Assembly (NCBI GenBank): GCA_004009845.1
Contig: RMBW01000084.1
Coordinates: 1 to 64,000, forward strand
Direction: 5' to 3'
Source: Davidsoniella eucalypti
Taxonomy: Eukaryota; Ascomycota; Sordariomycetes; Microascales; Ceratocystidaceae
DNA: 64,000 bases
Positions within the stretch are counted from its first letter, which is position 1. Each line of letters starts with the position of its first letter. Below the pieces are notes generated by a model. The model saw nothing but the letters and a program-made list of their open reading frames with translations. It had not been told where the DNA came from and searched no databases. Made by a program: the position numbers and the translations under genes. Below are positions 45,346 through 58,600 of this stretch, piece by piece.

Positions 45346-46716
45346 ATGAAACTAAAGACACTTATAGTTATCTCTTCCGTGGCTTCTATGTCGGCAGCCT
45401 GCGTTTTCGACGCCACAGCAGCCCAGCTTCAATATGAGAGACTACGCCGTGACACTGACACTGCTGGCGACACGGCCAAAGCCAGTCTTTTAAACATTTC
45501 ATCAACCGATCGTTTCCAAGGCGGGCTTGTGGCACCCAAGGGACTCAGTGCTATCGGCAACGTCTCACACACCTTCCAGAGTGTTATGAGTGTCGAAGAA
45601 ATGTACTCGGCAACCAAGGCCTTCGAGAGACACTTTGGCGCCGTCTTGTTTGATACGCCACACAAGACCTACGAAAACCGCACTGTTCACGGGTTCCGCA
45701 TCCCGCCTCTGCCCGGCGCTGATCTGCCTCAGAACTATAAGGTGATGTTTCTGGCCCAGGTCCATGCGCGTGAACGAGCTGCCACCGACAACGTGATCTG
45801 GTTCCTGAGCGATCTTCTGTGGGCAAACAAGCGCAACACCGGTCTGAACTACGGCAAAGTCACATACAGCAAAGAAGATGTGAAGAAAGCCCTCGGCGTA
45901 GGCATTGTCGTACTGCCGGTGCCAAACCCTGACGGGACACTGTACGACCAGGAGACTAGCTCGTGCTGGCGCAAGAACCGCAACCCCCGGGACGCGACTG
46001 AAGGCGTCGATGAGTCCATTGGCGTTGATTTGAACCGGAACTACGACTACATGTGGAACATGACCAAGTACTTTGTACCGGGATACGCACCGACATCTAC
46101 AGATCCATCTTCCCAAACTTACCAAGGCAGCGCACCAGCCTCCGAGCCCGAAGTGAAGAACATTGTCTGGACAGTAGATCAGTACCCGCAGCTCTCCCAC
46201 TTCTTGGACATCCATTCGTTCAGCAATCTGATCATTTACTCTTGGGGGGGCAACGAGATACAGACTACAGACCCGACAATGAGCTTCATGAACTCCTCGT
46301 GGGATGGGATCCGAGGTGCCGCGAACAGCACTTACAGGGAATACATGACAGCTTCAAACAACGCCAGTCTCGTGACACTGGCGGACAGGCTGGCCGACGA
46401 GATGAACATCGTGACGCCAGATTTGGTAGAGGGAGCCTGGGAAACAGAGCAGATAGTCGATTTGTACCCGGGAACTGGCAGTTCGATTGATTATCTCACT
46501 TCCCTGCACTACGAAGACCCGTCTCGCAAGTTGATTCTGTCTCTGGGTATGGAGTTTGGCGCTCCGAACTTTGACTACGCGACGTGCCCATTCTACCCAA
46601 CGGCAAAGCTGTATCACGACTGGCTTTTAGATGTGTCTGTTGGATTCATGAAGCTTTTGTTGGAGGCGGCGGACTATCAAGACGACGAATCAGGCCATGC
46701 TAGAAAGCGGTGCTAG
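45346..46716 (+). CDS. Secreted M14 zinc carboxypeptidase
   Basis: A single exon of 456 residues; the ATG at 45346 gives MKLKTLIVISSVASMSAA, a typical signal peptide. M14 landmarks appear in order: zinc ligands H140 and E143 in HARERA, NPDG (194-197), the substrate-binding Arg in SCWRKNR (about 209), LNRNYDY (229-235), the third zinc ligand H290 in DIHSFSN, a YPGTGSSIDY segment (about 374-383) and catalytic E403 in LGMEFG. Several Asn-X-Ser/Thr sites suggest glycosylation. It should release C-terminal residues from peptides outside the cell; side-chain specificity is not clear from the sequence. The region before the catalytic domain (~20-110) may act as a propeptide. A strong TATA box lies upstream and nearly 4 kb without a gene lies downstream. 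Confidence 0.93.
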   Translation: MKLKTLIVISSVASMSAACVFDATAAQLQYERLRRDTDTAGDTAKASLLNISSTDRFQGGLVAPKGLSAIGNVSHTFQSVMSVEEMYSATKAFERHFGAVLFDTPHKTYENRTVHGFRIPPLPGADLPQNYKVMFLAQVHARERAATDNVIWFLSDLLWANKRNTGLNYGKVTYSKEDVKKALGVGIVVLPVPNPDGTLYDQETSSCWRKNRNPRDATEGVDESIGVDLNRNYDYMWNMTKYFVPGYAPTSTDPSSQTYQGSAPASEPEVKNIVWTVDQYPQLSHFLDIHSFSNLIIYSWGGNEIQTTDPTMSFMNSSWDGIRGAANSTYREYMTASNNASLVTLADRLADEMNIVTPDLVEGAWETEQIVDLYPGTGSSIDYLTSLHYEDPSRKLILSLGMEFGAPNFDYATCPFYPTAKLYHDWLLDVSVGFMKLLLEAADYQDDESGHARKRC

Positions 46717-49700
46717 ATACAAAGGACGTTGAGCATAGGCTAACTTGGGCTAGTTTATTTATTGTTTATTCTTTTATTTTTTTAATACAAGCTACGAGAG
46801 TGAGAGTTCATCAATTAGTAGAGCAAGTGCTTGTTCCAGTGACTTGCTTAACAACAAGAGGATATGGAGAAATAAATGGCATATAAATACATAGCAGCAT
46901 GTGACTGCCATCGTCGTCGTTACCTAGAAAGATATTGATAAGGAATTATAAAGTTTATTGGACTAATGAAAGGCTAAGAGTGGCTTTGACGGCATTTGTT
47001 ACGGTATGATGTTAATCATGCAGAGGCCTAACATGAAGCAAATCTTGAGATTGACAAGAAATATATACAAATCCGGCACTAGTCAACTTGTTTTCATCCT
47101 TGGAGCTTGGATAACGCCTTTGCTTTGTCTTATTTTTTTAATAATTTTTTTTATATAAGGCACGGACCGCCAAGTCAGCCGAGTTTTTATGGATTGCTTA
47201 GATATTTTTTTAATTCAATTTTATTAAGGTGGAAATGGAGCTCTTGATAGCTATGTAGCACCTCCGTTTCCTAAGATACACAGCCCTGGACTAATACTAG
47301 TGATAGAGCCAAGTTTAGCTAAGAAAAAAAAAAAGGGCCTTAAAATTGTTAGAGAGAAGGAATCAGAGGAGCATCTTCTAATATAACGCTTGAAGTTCGT
47401 TTCAGCGGAGAGCTAAAAGTCACGACAAAACACACACAAAATACAAGCCGAGAACTCGAAGAAAATCTCCGAAAGTGGTTATGGCGCTATTTCGATCGTA
47501 CGAAGAGTGAGCCCTAAAACCAAGTCTAGTGTCGTCAGGCTTGAAATCAAAGATACGACTAACAAGACAAGTAGCATGAAATCTCGATGCGTTTCAAGGG
47601 ATGGCCAGGAACTGCCGCTGTATCGTTGCAGGATCGACAGAAACAAGCAGCAATCTTGGCCTGTAACAAAGCTCAGGATCAGCAGTGACTAGCCAAGGAA
47701 AAGCCTCCCGGCGCAGTATGGCGGAGGGGTCCCTGGCCGCGTTCGTCATGGCACATCTCTGTATATCTTGTTCTTTTTTGCCCTGCTGTCTGCCGATACA
47801 GACGAATAACCTCCAGATCCAGGCTGGCTGCCGCGCTAGATTTATGCTTAGTTACCTGGCAGTGTGCCACACATAGTTTATATTATTCGGCCTTATCTAT
47901 GTCGTACTTCGAGGGAGGTGGTCAAAGCGGGTAAGTGTTTGCCTTGTTTATATCAGCAGGGCTGGAAGAATTGGGCTATGGGGTCACTTTGTGAGCCTTG
48001 AAAACCACGAGGGCATAAGTGCAATCATGTACTATGTAGTATTGAACTATTGTTCTTGATAATTCTTATACGGCCGTGCCATGTCTGTATATTATAGTTC
48101 AATGGTACATCTGTATCCTATGTGATATCATGCTGCGGTGGCCGCACTACATGTACAGATGTAGAACTAACAGTTGAGCATGTCTCTACATTTCTAGACA
48201 AGGTAGCACCGGCCAGCCGGTCACTCTTTAGGCGGAGATTCTTCAACGGAGCAGGAATTACCTATACTACTTGCATCTTGTACCACAGAATTGGATTTCG
48301 ATATCTAGGCAAAAGGCGATGTTCTGGAACTCAACAGCATGTAACAAGAAGTGACAGTGACAGGCAATATTTCACGCGTCTTCTACATTCCTTTCTTGAT
48401 CCACTCGATGTGTCTGGTTGACTTCACCTTATCCTAGAGACTACATGTCGACAGCCACTCAACTCTTGTGTCGTCTATTGCTGTTGTCGGTGGCGAGTCC
48501 AGCATGACTGATCGTCGGATATGTGATATGGATGGTCGTCCATAAAGAAGATGGTGCATATAGGGTTACTTTCAAATTATGCATCCATCTGAAACTTGAA
48601 TCGTGCTATCAGGCTTCATGCTACTTGCTATCAACACAAATGCGAGCAACTAGTGACTACGGCATTCGTCGTGTTCTTTGCTTCGGTATCCGGTAGTTGC
48701 TCGCTACAAGCAGATCTTTCAACGTTGCAAGACTAAGCCTAGGCCTGTTCTTGGGCTTTCAAGTACGTAAGTGCATATGTATATCATAACAGGGCTTGTC
48801 CATTCCCTCGGCTGACGCCGTAATTTGAAGCACCCATGTATAGATAGACGCGATCTTGCTAGTGAAACAAGTCAAGTATCCATATGCTGCATGGGGTTAT
48901 ATCGTATTCTTACTCGTCCAGGTTTAGTATGCTCTAGTCAGCTTGGGAAGAGAGAAGAGGCTCGGAGTATCATTTGAAAAGTGCCGGGTATTGGATCGTA
49001 GCTTGGATGACATTCGCAGATCTGGGGCTTGCTGACCCTCACTGCGAGTCTCTTATGGCATCTCGCCTATTTATTATAGTTTATGCGCCCAAGATATATC
49101 CCAAGCATGGAAGTGGAATACTATATACATCCGAAGAACAGCCTAAAACTAGGGCAAAAGAAAAGAATCGACATCCTGGGCTATGATTGGGTTTTAGCAA
49201 GACATAATGTACATACTTACATAACAGATAGTTGGTTCTTGGCAAAAAAACAAAATAGTGGCGATGTGTCTATCCTTGTTCCAGTCACGGGCTCATACGC
49301 AACGCTCAGATCACAGCCAATCTCACTACAATTCCTTGTTCTTGGCGCCTACGTGATATTTAAGTACGTGGTAAACTAAACTATAATGCCTCTGTCTGAG
49401 ATAAGCTAAGATGATTTGCATCTGTTTTATATATGCGTACATGTAGCTAGTGCAGGGAAGAATCCCAGCGTATGCTGAATACATGTATCTAGTCTAGATA
49501 TGATTTTAAAAAGGACATGTGTGAGTAGTAGAGAAATAGAACAAAAGGAAGTAGTAGAAGAGTAGAATGATAAAAAGAAAGAAAAGACTCTCCCATACTG
49601 ATGGCAGCCGAACAGCGGAACAACGGACTTGCTTACATAATCCACCGCGTGAATGCCTAGTAGAGAGCTTTGACGGCTAGTTTTCGTTAACACCAATCTT

Positions 49701-50684
49701 AGCCAGGATTGCACGACCCCCTCTAGGACTAGTTAGGAAACAGAAAAAAAGCAAGCGAACATATCTGTATGTAGACAACCTAAAAGATGTTACGCTGGAA
49801 AGAGGCTTATCGTAGCTCTGTACTGACCAGCTTCGGAGTTCCAAGCCAATAGCCTATGCTTGATGGCAAAGTCTGTATCCAGCCAAGCTATCTTATGATT
49901 AAGTCTTGTTTTGCATTATCATTACCAGGTCCAGCCACCAAAGCTGGGCGTTGTCTGTGTCCTCACTTGACGAGTATTCAAGCAGAAGAAGATGCTGTAT
50001 TCCCTCTCTTGTTTATCCAGCCCGTATTAATTCGTCCAGGAACAACAGGCTCTTGTAACAGGGGCAGACATGGCAATCGTAGTTACAAAAGCAAACATGT
50101 GGGCCTAAATTGGTATTAGCCTTATCCTAGATTTGGGCTTTGTAGGTCCGTTCCGGAAGTCTAAGTTCTAGAATACGGGAGAGGAAAATAAAATGCAACC
50201 TGACACGTTCCAAAGAAAATGGGGGACATAATAAAGCAACGACCTCGCTGTTTCTTTAGCTTTCCCATCTAGTCCTGTTTCTTGTGTGTTTAAGCAAGTT
50301 TCTTCATGTTTAACATTGAAAGTTGTTTCGATACTTCGGTGTGTTGAACATATACTTATATCGTAGACTTTTTTTATTATTATTATATACTTTTTTTTCT
50401 AATTCTTTTTTTGTTGAAAACCACCAAAAACCCCCCATTCATTCTTTTCTTATACCTTTCTAGCTATAATACCAATACTAGATAGAATCCCTGGCTTCGA
50501 AATTCCGACTCTTCATACATCGACTGTCACTTGCTAGATGCGAGTATCTATTGCTGGACCATACGAACTAGTTCAGCTATCTTCTGCAAACTAAAACAAA
50601 AACATAGTCTATACCTCACAGCCTCTAGTTTGCCACGCCTATATCGAAAATCAAGTCTGGGTCATACATACATCTTTGCTCACC
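46717..50684. other. 4-kb region without a recognisable gene
   Basis: No reading frame above about 100 codons and no family resemblance on either strand. Composition varies: 46950-47350 is AT-rich with T runs, while 47550-47780 and 48120-48500 are closer to coding composition. I found no terminal repeats, no transposase or reverse transcriptase motif and no tRNA. It could hold decayed genes, noncoding RNA or long regulatory DNA. The last ~300 bp are the promoter and leader of the membrane protein gene at 50685. Confidence 0.5.
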
Positions 50685-52088
50685 ATGACTGCCGAGTACA
50701 CCAACATGTTGGTGGACTTGATTGCCCAAAGCCTCGCCAGTAGAGCAACCGATACAACTTCAATAAATAGCACTACCGATGTCACGCAACTCCCCGGCTA
50801 CTATGATAACCGCGGCCCTACCATGGTGACCGTCATCTGGATCTTGACCACCGCTTCGTTCTGCTTCCTCGCCCTAAGATTGTATTGTAAATGGATCATG
50901 CACCGTGGACTCTACTGGGACGACTGGGTCCTTATTGCCGCCTGGGTATGGCTTGCCTCTTATACATCTTACACATACACACCACCCAATGAACTACTCC
51001 GACGTTTCTGCTCTGTCTCTTCTAACATTACTGGGCCCTATCTAGATTGGAATCTTGTGCACGTGTTCCCTGCAGTCTGCTGCCGTCTCGTACGGCATCG
51101 GCAGACACATCTATGCCGTCGACCCCGATGACATCACCCCGGGCATCTTGCTGAGCAAGTCAGCCGTCACATTCTACGTCGCGTCACAGGCATGGTCCAA
51201 GTCGTCTTTTGCCTTGACCCTGCTGCGTATCAGCGAGCCTGTCTGGATGAAGAGGACAATCTGGTTTGCCATCATCACCATCAATGTGCTCACCTTCTTC
51301 TCGGGCCTCTTCTTGTGGACCTCGTGCACGCCTCTCAAGAAAACCTGGGTTCCTTCTACCCCGGGCACTTGCTGGTCTGGGGACGTACATATTGCTCTGG
51401 GCATCGTCACTACCTCGTGGTCTGGTACCTGGGATATTGCACTGGCAATTCTTCCTTGGAAGATCCTCATGGGCCTCCAAATGGATCTCCGCAAGAAGAT
51501 CGGTGTTGCTCTGGCTATGAGCATGAGTGTCTTGTAAGTCAAACCCGAACTAACCCTGTATAACCCTTGTATTCGCTAACCCTGGCTTAGTGCTGGTGTC
51601 TGTGCCTTTATCAAGTGCTCGCACATGTATCTGCAGGCATCGCCTGACTTCTCTTGTAAGTACACACAACAGAACCCCGAAATCACTACCTAGCAGCATG
51701 TTGTACTAACTCTCACCTAGACGAGGGCACTCTTCTGACTATCTGGGGTGTTACCGAGGCCGCTGTCTCTATCATGGCCGCGTCTATCCCCGTCATGCGC
51801 GTTCTTCTTCGTAAAGCCATGTCATCCCGGAACTACAACCGGACAGATCCATCGAGCGGTGCTGCCAACAACAGCAACGCCCTCGGTGTTTCTACCTACG
51901 TTTCTGCCGGTGGAAAGGACTTGGAAACGGCTGGTGGCGGCAAGCATCGCGGCACCTTCACCACTACGTTGACGTCTAAGACACGCACTGCTAAGGGCGA
52001 GATCGAGATCTTTGCCATGACGAATATCAGCGAGCGCAGTTTGCCGGCTAGTGTCTCACAGATGCCGTTGCGTGGCCCGGGTTTATAG
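50685..52088 (+). CDS. Rhodopsin-domain (SAT4-like) integral membrane protein
   Basis: Four exons: 50685-50945, 51046-51533, 51591-51655 and 51721-52088; 393 residues. The acceptor at 51045 was preferred over one at 51075 because it restores a full second membrane span (WVLIAAW joined to IGILCTCSLQSAAVSYG). The protein has about seven hydrophobic spans. Family marks include the YWDDWVLIAAW motif after span one, GIGRHIYAV, and the loop with C..L.K.W.P..PGTCW before span five. A Ser/Thr-rich cytosolic tail follows the last span (VTEAAVSIMAASIPVMRVLL). This fungal family is very large and mostly uncharacterised; the rhodopsin name reflects topology, not proven light sensing, and the conserved retinal lysine is not evident. 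Convergent with TRA1. Confidence 0.88.
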
Positions 52089-52626
52089 GTCTATCTCAGA
52101 CTAAGAAGACTCCGTTCTGGTCTATGGCGTCGGATACAAAACGAATAGACTAGGCAGGGGTCGGTCTTGATATATGACGGTCACAGAGACAGATGAGTAT
52201 TCTCTGCTCTGTCTGTTGTATTATTTTGTGATATCTATGTATGTTTCTAGCTAGTTAGGGTGGACTTTTTTGTGATTTATTTTTTACCAGGCACTACTTT
52301 TGTTCTCTTTTATGATTACACAAAAATATAATATTGTATTATTTCGCTTCTATTTGAGAAGTACAACGACATTTACTTACACTTTTATACGACATATTGG
52401 TATGCGTAAAGATAATATGTGATGCTGGATATTTGGAGCGTAACAAAGATACTTTTGATTTAATTCAAATCTAGCCACACGAAAAAGGACGTAAGAAAAA
52501 CAAGACAAAAAATAAGAATATCTAATAGTGCAAAGTAACCCCCATAGATAATGCCGATAGCCATATAAAAGGAAAAGAAAGAATGAAAACCCCCATTGAA
52601 AGATATAAACAAGAAACAGCACTAGC
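52089..52626. other. Intergenic between convergent membrane protein gene and TRA1
   Basis: 538 bp of 3' flanks, AT-rich; no gene is seen. Confidence 0.6.
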
Positions 52627-55600
52627 CTATAGATAGGCCATCCATAAGGCATCACTTAGTGCCAAGCTCATCGGGTTCACCGCCTTAGCCACTAGATCAA
52701 TAACACTTTGCGTAGCTGGCAGATTGCCTACGCTTTGGCAAGCCAGCGCCGCCGCCTTCTTGACAATCGCATCGCTGTTGAGCTGTACACTTTCACGAAG
52801 CTGGCTCTCAGTCATATTGAGCGCGCCAGCTCCACCGGGACCTCCTGCGCCTCCAGCTCCGCCAGCCGGCTGTCGTTGGTGACTGTTGAACCAGTGGATA
52901 ATCTCGTCACGCACAAACAGTGCCAGCGAGTGTTCCAGTTCTACACCGGCAGGCTCTGTTAGTGACCGAGCAATCGACAGCATCGATGACGTAAAGATGC
53001 CCTCGGTAGCTAGCGGGCCCATGAGCATTTGCAGGTTGGGTGTTAGACGGAACGGAACCGGCTCTGGGTTGTGGAACCACGGCTTCGAGGACGACACATA
53101 AGGTATCAAGTCTGAGCCCCAGATATTTCCTGTGGCCCGCGAGATGTTCATCTTCTGAGGCTGTCTGTTGTGCATAGACAGCACGTAAGTCATAAACGAC
53201 AGAGCTGCCAGTTGGTACGAGAACTGCTTGCGGAACAGGAAGAACTGCTCGTAATCAGGGTAGATGGTGTGGAAGTAGTCGAGGACGATGTGCTGTGGGA
53301 CCAACTCTTCCTGGATAGCCATAAAGACTTGGTAACGAGCTTGGGCATTCTGATCGCCGTTCTGAGTCGGTTTCTGGTGAAATAAAGAGTCAGTATTGGC
53401 TGCAGACAACGCTGGTTCAAGGGGTTTACTTACGCCATTCTTAGCATCCAGAAGTGCATGTAGTCGCTCGATCATCACTAGAATAGGCTTATCCTTGGGA
53501 ATGCCATTGCGACGGCAATAGCTGTCGAAGACTGCCTGGAGTGAAATGTACGACACATCTTGATGTACCATGCGTAGATGGGCCGCCAAGGGGACCATCC
53601 ACGGCAGGGTGAACTTGAGATCGCGACGTCTGGTTTCCTTTTTGGCCGCGAGTGTCTCGTTGAGACCACGGAATAGTTGACAGGTCTTCTCTTCTCTGCG
53701 GCAATGCCGGGCAGCAGGATGCTGAACAGCCCATGAATGAACGCTGCCGTCGTGGCCCCGGATCTTAAGGCGACGATAGCTAGCACTGATACCGCGGACA
53801 AGATCGACATTGGGCAGGAAACGCTGGATGCGAATAAAGTCCTGGTTCTTGTCTTTGTGTTGAAGATACTGGCCTGGCATCTCGACGTCGTCGAACTTCT
53901 GGTACGAGAACTCACTGAGATGTGGCGAGAAGGACTCCAGGGGAACTGTGTGGACTCTGCGATCCAGCTTCTCTTCGAACTTGTTGCGCCACGTCCGTAG
54001 GCGTTGGATGTACTCGTACATAGTAGGCTTGACCTTGACGAAATCCTCTTCGAACGAAGCCTTGATATGGGGCGGCAGGATAGTATCTGCGAATCGGGTG
54101 ATGTTTGTTTCTGTGGCCGCGGGAAGCTTGACGTCCTTTCCGAAAGAATGCGGCATCCGACTGACATAAGCAAGACCATCATTGAGTAGGGCGACGATAA
54201 GACGATAGGCGTCTTCGTCGAGAGGACACTTGAACTGCTTCTGGATCTGGTCAACCATGGTCTCCATCGAAAGAGCAAGCAGTGGGAAAGCCGTTTTGAG
54301 GGCAGCCACCAGTTCGTCGAGGTACTCCCAGACATGGCTTTTTCCGGGATCGGAGGCATCAGCCATGACGTGATCAGCAGTGCCGGGGCGAGATCCATTG
54401 GCGTTGGCAGTGCCGTTAACATTGGCTTGCTGTGCCTGTTGAGCACGTTGTCTTGCCTGGCGTTGCTCGTGGTTTTTGCGGAGAGCAATCACATCGTCAC
54501 GGATAGTGCGCAGATGGAAGTACAGCGCTTGAGGATAAGACTTGGCAATCTTGGTGAGAATCAGCTGCAGACGGGGCGCCTCCTTGTGATAGAGACCACC
54601 GAGAAGTTGAGGGATGAAAGTGATCCAATACCAAACGAGGATTTCGCTCTTATACTCGTCAAAGCCTCCAGATATCTGACCCTTGGCGTCGTCCAGGCTG
54701 AGCAGCCAAAGAATACGAGCAACCAACTTGCGGCTCTTTGCATTTCTGAAAGAAGCGGCAGCATGCAGATACGAAATGAGGGCAAGACGGCCAAATTGAA
54801 GGTTGGTGGGCTCGGCTTTGAACTTGGCGTCGTGGAAACGACCCCATTCAGCCCACGCTTTAGGCGCAGAAATATCGAACCACAGGGCCGTTCCATAAGC
54901 CTGATCAGCTTCGTCCTTCTCATTCAGTCGCTCCAAAAACATACCCTTCAGAGTGTAGAACTCAGCCTTCTGAGGCGGGGTGAAGTAGTTCAAGTTGGTA
55001 TTATTGATGACTTCCAGACCAGATTTAAGCTCTTCGGGGTTCTCGAAGTGGCATTTGGCCTGTTCACGCAGCTTCAGGAAGGCTTCCTGGATCTCAATGT
55101 TGGGCAGGGTGTAGATTCTGCTGAGCTGGCTGATGCACACATCGCTCAGGCCATGCTTGCGGGCAACATGGGCAAATCGGTTGATGATCCATGCCGTCTC
55201 GTGGTATCCCCGATAGGCATACGATGTGTTGGATGTGTTTGGCTGGTTCTGTGGCGCCAGCTTCAGGTAAGTATGGTTAATCAAAACAAAGATATGCTGG
55301 CGCCAGCTAACCAATTCTTGCCACGCCTGAATGTCATCCCAAGGATTGGGCAACCGGTCCCTCCAGGCTCCCAAAAGAAGCTTGAGCTCTCCAGACTTCA
55401 CGTCCAAGTTCGCTTGAGTAGTGGAAACGAGACTCTGGCAGATGACACTAGCGTCGTGGAGCTCAACAAGCAGCTGGAAGGTTTGCAACAAGGAAACATG
55501 GGCACCCGTGAACGAATTGGGCAGCTGATGCCACTTGCGGATCGTCAGCTGGATGCTCTCATCACAGACCTTGCCAAAGTCAAGCGAGGCCATGATGGGC

Positions 55601-58600
55601 AGCTGTTGGAGCTGCAGCGGCGCAGGGGGCTGAATCTTGGTAGGGGTAGAGGCACCGCTGGTGTCGGCCTGAGAATTCTGCTGAGAAACTGCTTGAGTGG
55701 CCTGGATGTGGCTTGCTTGGATTTCCAGGCTCTCGTGATGCAACTTAAGCAGCGTCATGAAAGACTGGAAGTACATGCGGCGGGGTGTTGGCGCGTCCAT
55801 GACACCCTTCAAGATATTATCCAAAGCATCACGATGTTCGGCAGTCTGCCACATGTCCGTGGCTCTCCAGGCACACTCCAACAGAAGGTCTTGGAAGTTC
55901 TCGAGCTTGGCAAACTCTTGTAGAATCTCCCACTGCTGCAGCTTCATTGCACAAGAAACCCACTCATCCTCCCAAAGCATGTATTCGGCAGGCTGGTATG
56001 GAATTACTCCTGTGCGTGCCCGGATTTGCGCTGCTTCGTACATCTTCTGAGCCTTGTCCCATAGGCCGCTTTGCTGGAAAGATAGCGCTGCATTAGTCTC
56101 AACGAACTGGCAGCGACGTCTCCAAGCGCCATAGAATAAGTCGTCGTCCTGCAAACCGGCATACAGCTCTGTGAGCGCATCAAGATTACTTTCGCGGACA
56201 GAAGCTGATTCGGTATCAGGCTTGATAGCAGCTTGCTCCATCTGTATTAGACCAGTGTACCAGCTACCATATGTTCTGGCCACATATTTCAACACATGAG
56301 GAGGCAGCTTGCAGTCAGGCCAGGCCTTGGAAGCGCCATCAACCAGCGACTGTACAACATTGGGGCGTTTGTCGAGTTGGCGAGAGTGGTACTCCTTTGT
56401 CAGCAGCACCACCATTGCCTTTTGCAGGTCAGCGCGGTCATCGCGGAACACTACACTCCAGAACAACGGGAACAGAGCTATCCAAAGCTGGTGGGAGACT
56501 GCTGTGTCGGTATGTTGAAGCTGGGCAAGCGGCTCTATGATATCGCGTACTTTCACATCGGCGAGCTCAGATACAAAGGACCGATGGCTAGCCACGAAAC
56601 TGTCAAAGCGGTCGTCGGCCATCATGGGGGGCTCGCGAGCCTTATCGTCTGAATGCGTAGACAGGAGAAGCGTGATGGGCAGAGTGCGGAAGTCGTCGCC
56701 TTGAAGTTGTGCTGGCGCGTTACTCTCGATGGAAGCCAGTAGAAGCTGAGAAGCCTGCGATAACCAGAAAGAATCGGCAAGCGAGTCCCAGTTCTGGCCG
56801 GCAATGACGTAGGCAAGACGGGCAGCCGCTGTTCTAGACAGGGACTTGTCAAAGATGGCCATGAAGCGGTTTCGCAAGACTGTATCTTGGGCACGAGTTC
56901 CAACAAGGAAGGCTTGCTCCATTCGTACAGTGAGCTCGGTACGGGCAATCTTTGGATCCTCGTAGATGCGCAAAACTAACTCGAGGAAGCGGTTTAGCAA
57001 AGTGGAATCCGATCTCTGTTCGAAAGCAAGCATCTTGTGCAAAACCGCCGTTTTCTCTTTAAGTGTAGGCCAGATAGCATCAGAACGGAATACCCATCCC
57101 TCTACCATGACAAGAATAGCCTCACATAGCTCCATGTGCTGTGACTTTTCCACCAAGGTTGCAAGAACACTCAAGAACGGCCGGCGGTGATCTTGCAGGA
57201 TTTCCATACGAAGAGCCACTGTATGGATTGCCTTCAACATGAGATTGGTCTGCACTTCGAGGCGATACGGCGACATTTCGTCTGAGCCGCCATTCGAGGA
57301 TGCCTGGGCGCTGGCCATGGATGAGCTAGCAGTAGCTTGAGCAGCAATCGCCTGGTAATGCTGGACATGCTCGCGTGCTAGGCGGCTCTGTAGAGCCCGC
57401 ATGAGTGCTGGAATCTGCGAATCAATCGGGGACTTCTTCCAGCGGCCGAGAGACCACAAAAGGTTGACGCCAGACATGTAGTTGTTGCTTGCCATGGCTT
57501 CATTGGCCATACTAGACAGGGCAGAAACAGTCTCGGACATAGGAGCCTCCGCATCGCCATCGCCATCAGCATCTTCCATGATGGTATCTTCGGGAGATGC
57601 CTCCAAGAGACGGAGCATCAAAGGTTTGATTTCATGGCCCTGGTCACATTTGAGATCTGAGCTATGCAGACAATCCTGGACCTCGGGGTTTTCAGACTTA
57701 AGACAGCGGTCGATGAGCTTGAGAATCTGAGCAAGATTGCGTTGAACCCACTCATCACTTTGAGAGTTCGCAACGATGCGGAGAACTTGGAGCATGTTGA
57801 CGATTCCACAGAGTGCCTTTTCATCGATTTTAACGTCCTTATCATATACATCGGCAGATAGAGCAATAGCAGCCTTGTCGCTGAGCAAAAGAAGCTCAGG
57901 AATCTGGCCAAAGAGGTCGAGATCGAGGTCTGCCCAGTACTGGGGCTGCAAGAGGTTGTAAAGCAGGGCAAAGGCCCGGCGGGAGAGATCCGGATGGCTG
58001 TGGGAAGGAGTGTTTGTCGGGGTTTCCTTCGGCTTAGCTGATGGCACCGGGTAACGCTCGCCATTGAGATGAGCAATGAACTCAACCAACTGCTTGATCA
58101 TGCGCAGGCGGACGGGAGCAGGAATCTGATACTCGGAGCGCGGGGCAGTGACAGCCTGTGCGGCCGCAGGAGTTCCCATGGCCATAGGAGAGTCCGCAGA
58201 GGCCTCCGTGTCATCAAGCTTGCGCTTTCGAGATACAGGAGAGGCTGTCAGAGAGCTAGACTGTGAGGGGCCCTCCACGCGGCGTTTCTCCCACTCCCAA
58301 ATCAACCACATCATGTTCAGGGCGAGCTTGCGGCTGTCAGATGAAGAGCTGGAGTTGGGAATGACCTTCCGGATTGATTGTATCACAGCCATGGCGTATT
58401 TCTCGCGTGCCTCGAAGAAAAGATCAGGGTGTTTGACCAAGAAATGGAAGATGTTCTGCATTTGCTGGCCATTACTGTGGCCCTCATCCAAGAGGACTCT
58501 TCTAGGGGCGATAGCCCATTGGAGACTCTTGTCAGTACGTGCTTCTCCGCAATACTTTGGAAGCACTGGAGCAACGAGATCGAGACCCTGGAAGACAAGA

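Noticed and set aside
51046..51075. Alternative acceptor at 51075 for the first intron of the rhodopsin-domain gene
   Set aside because: Using it removes ten residues from the second membrane span; the acceptor at 51045 restores normal length in the same phase and has a CTAAC branch site at the right distance.
54334..55923. 529-codon open frame on the plus strand opposite TRA1
   Set aside because: Antisense to conserved FAT-domain sequence; no start context, splice structure or homology of its own.
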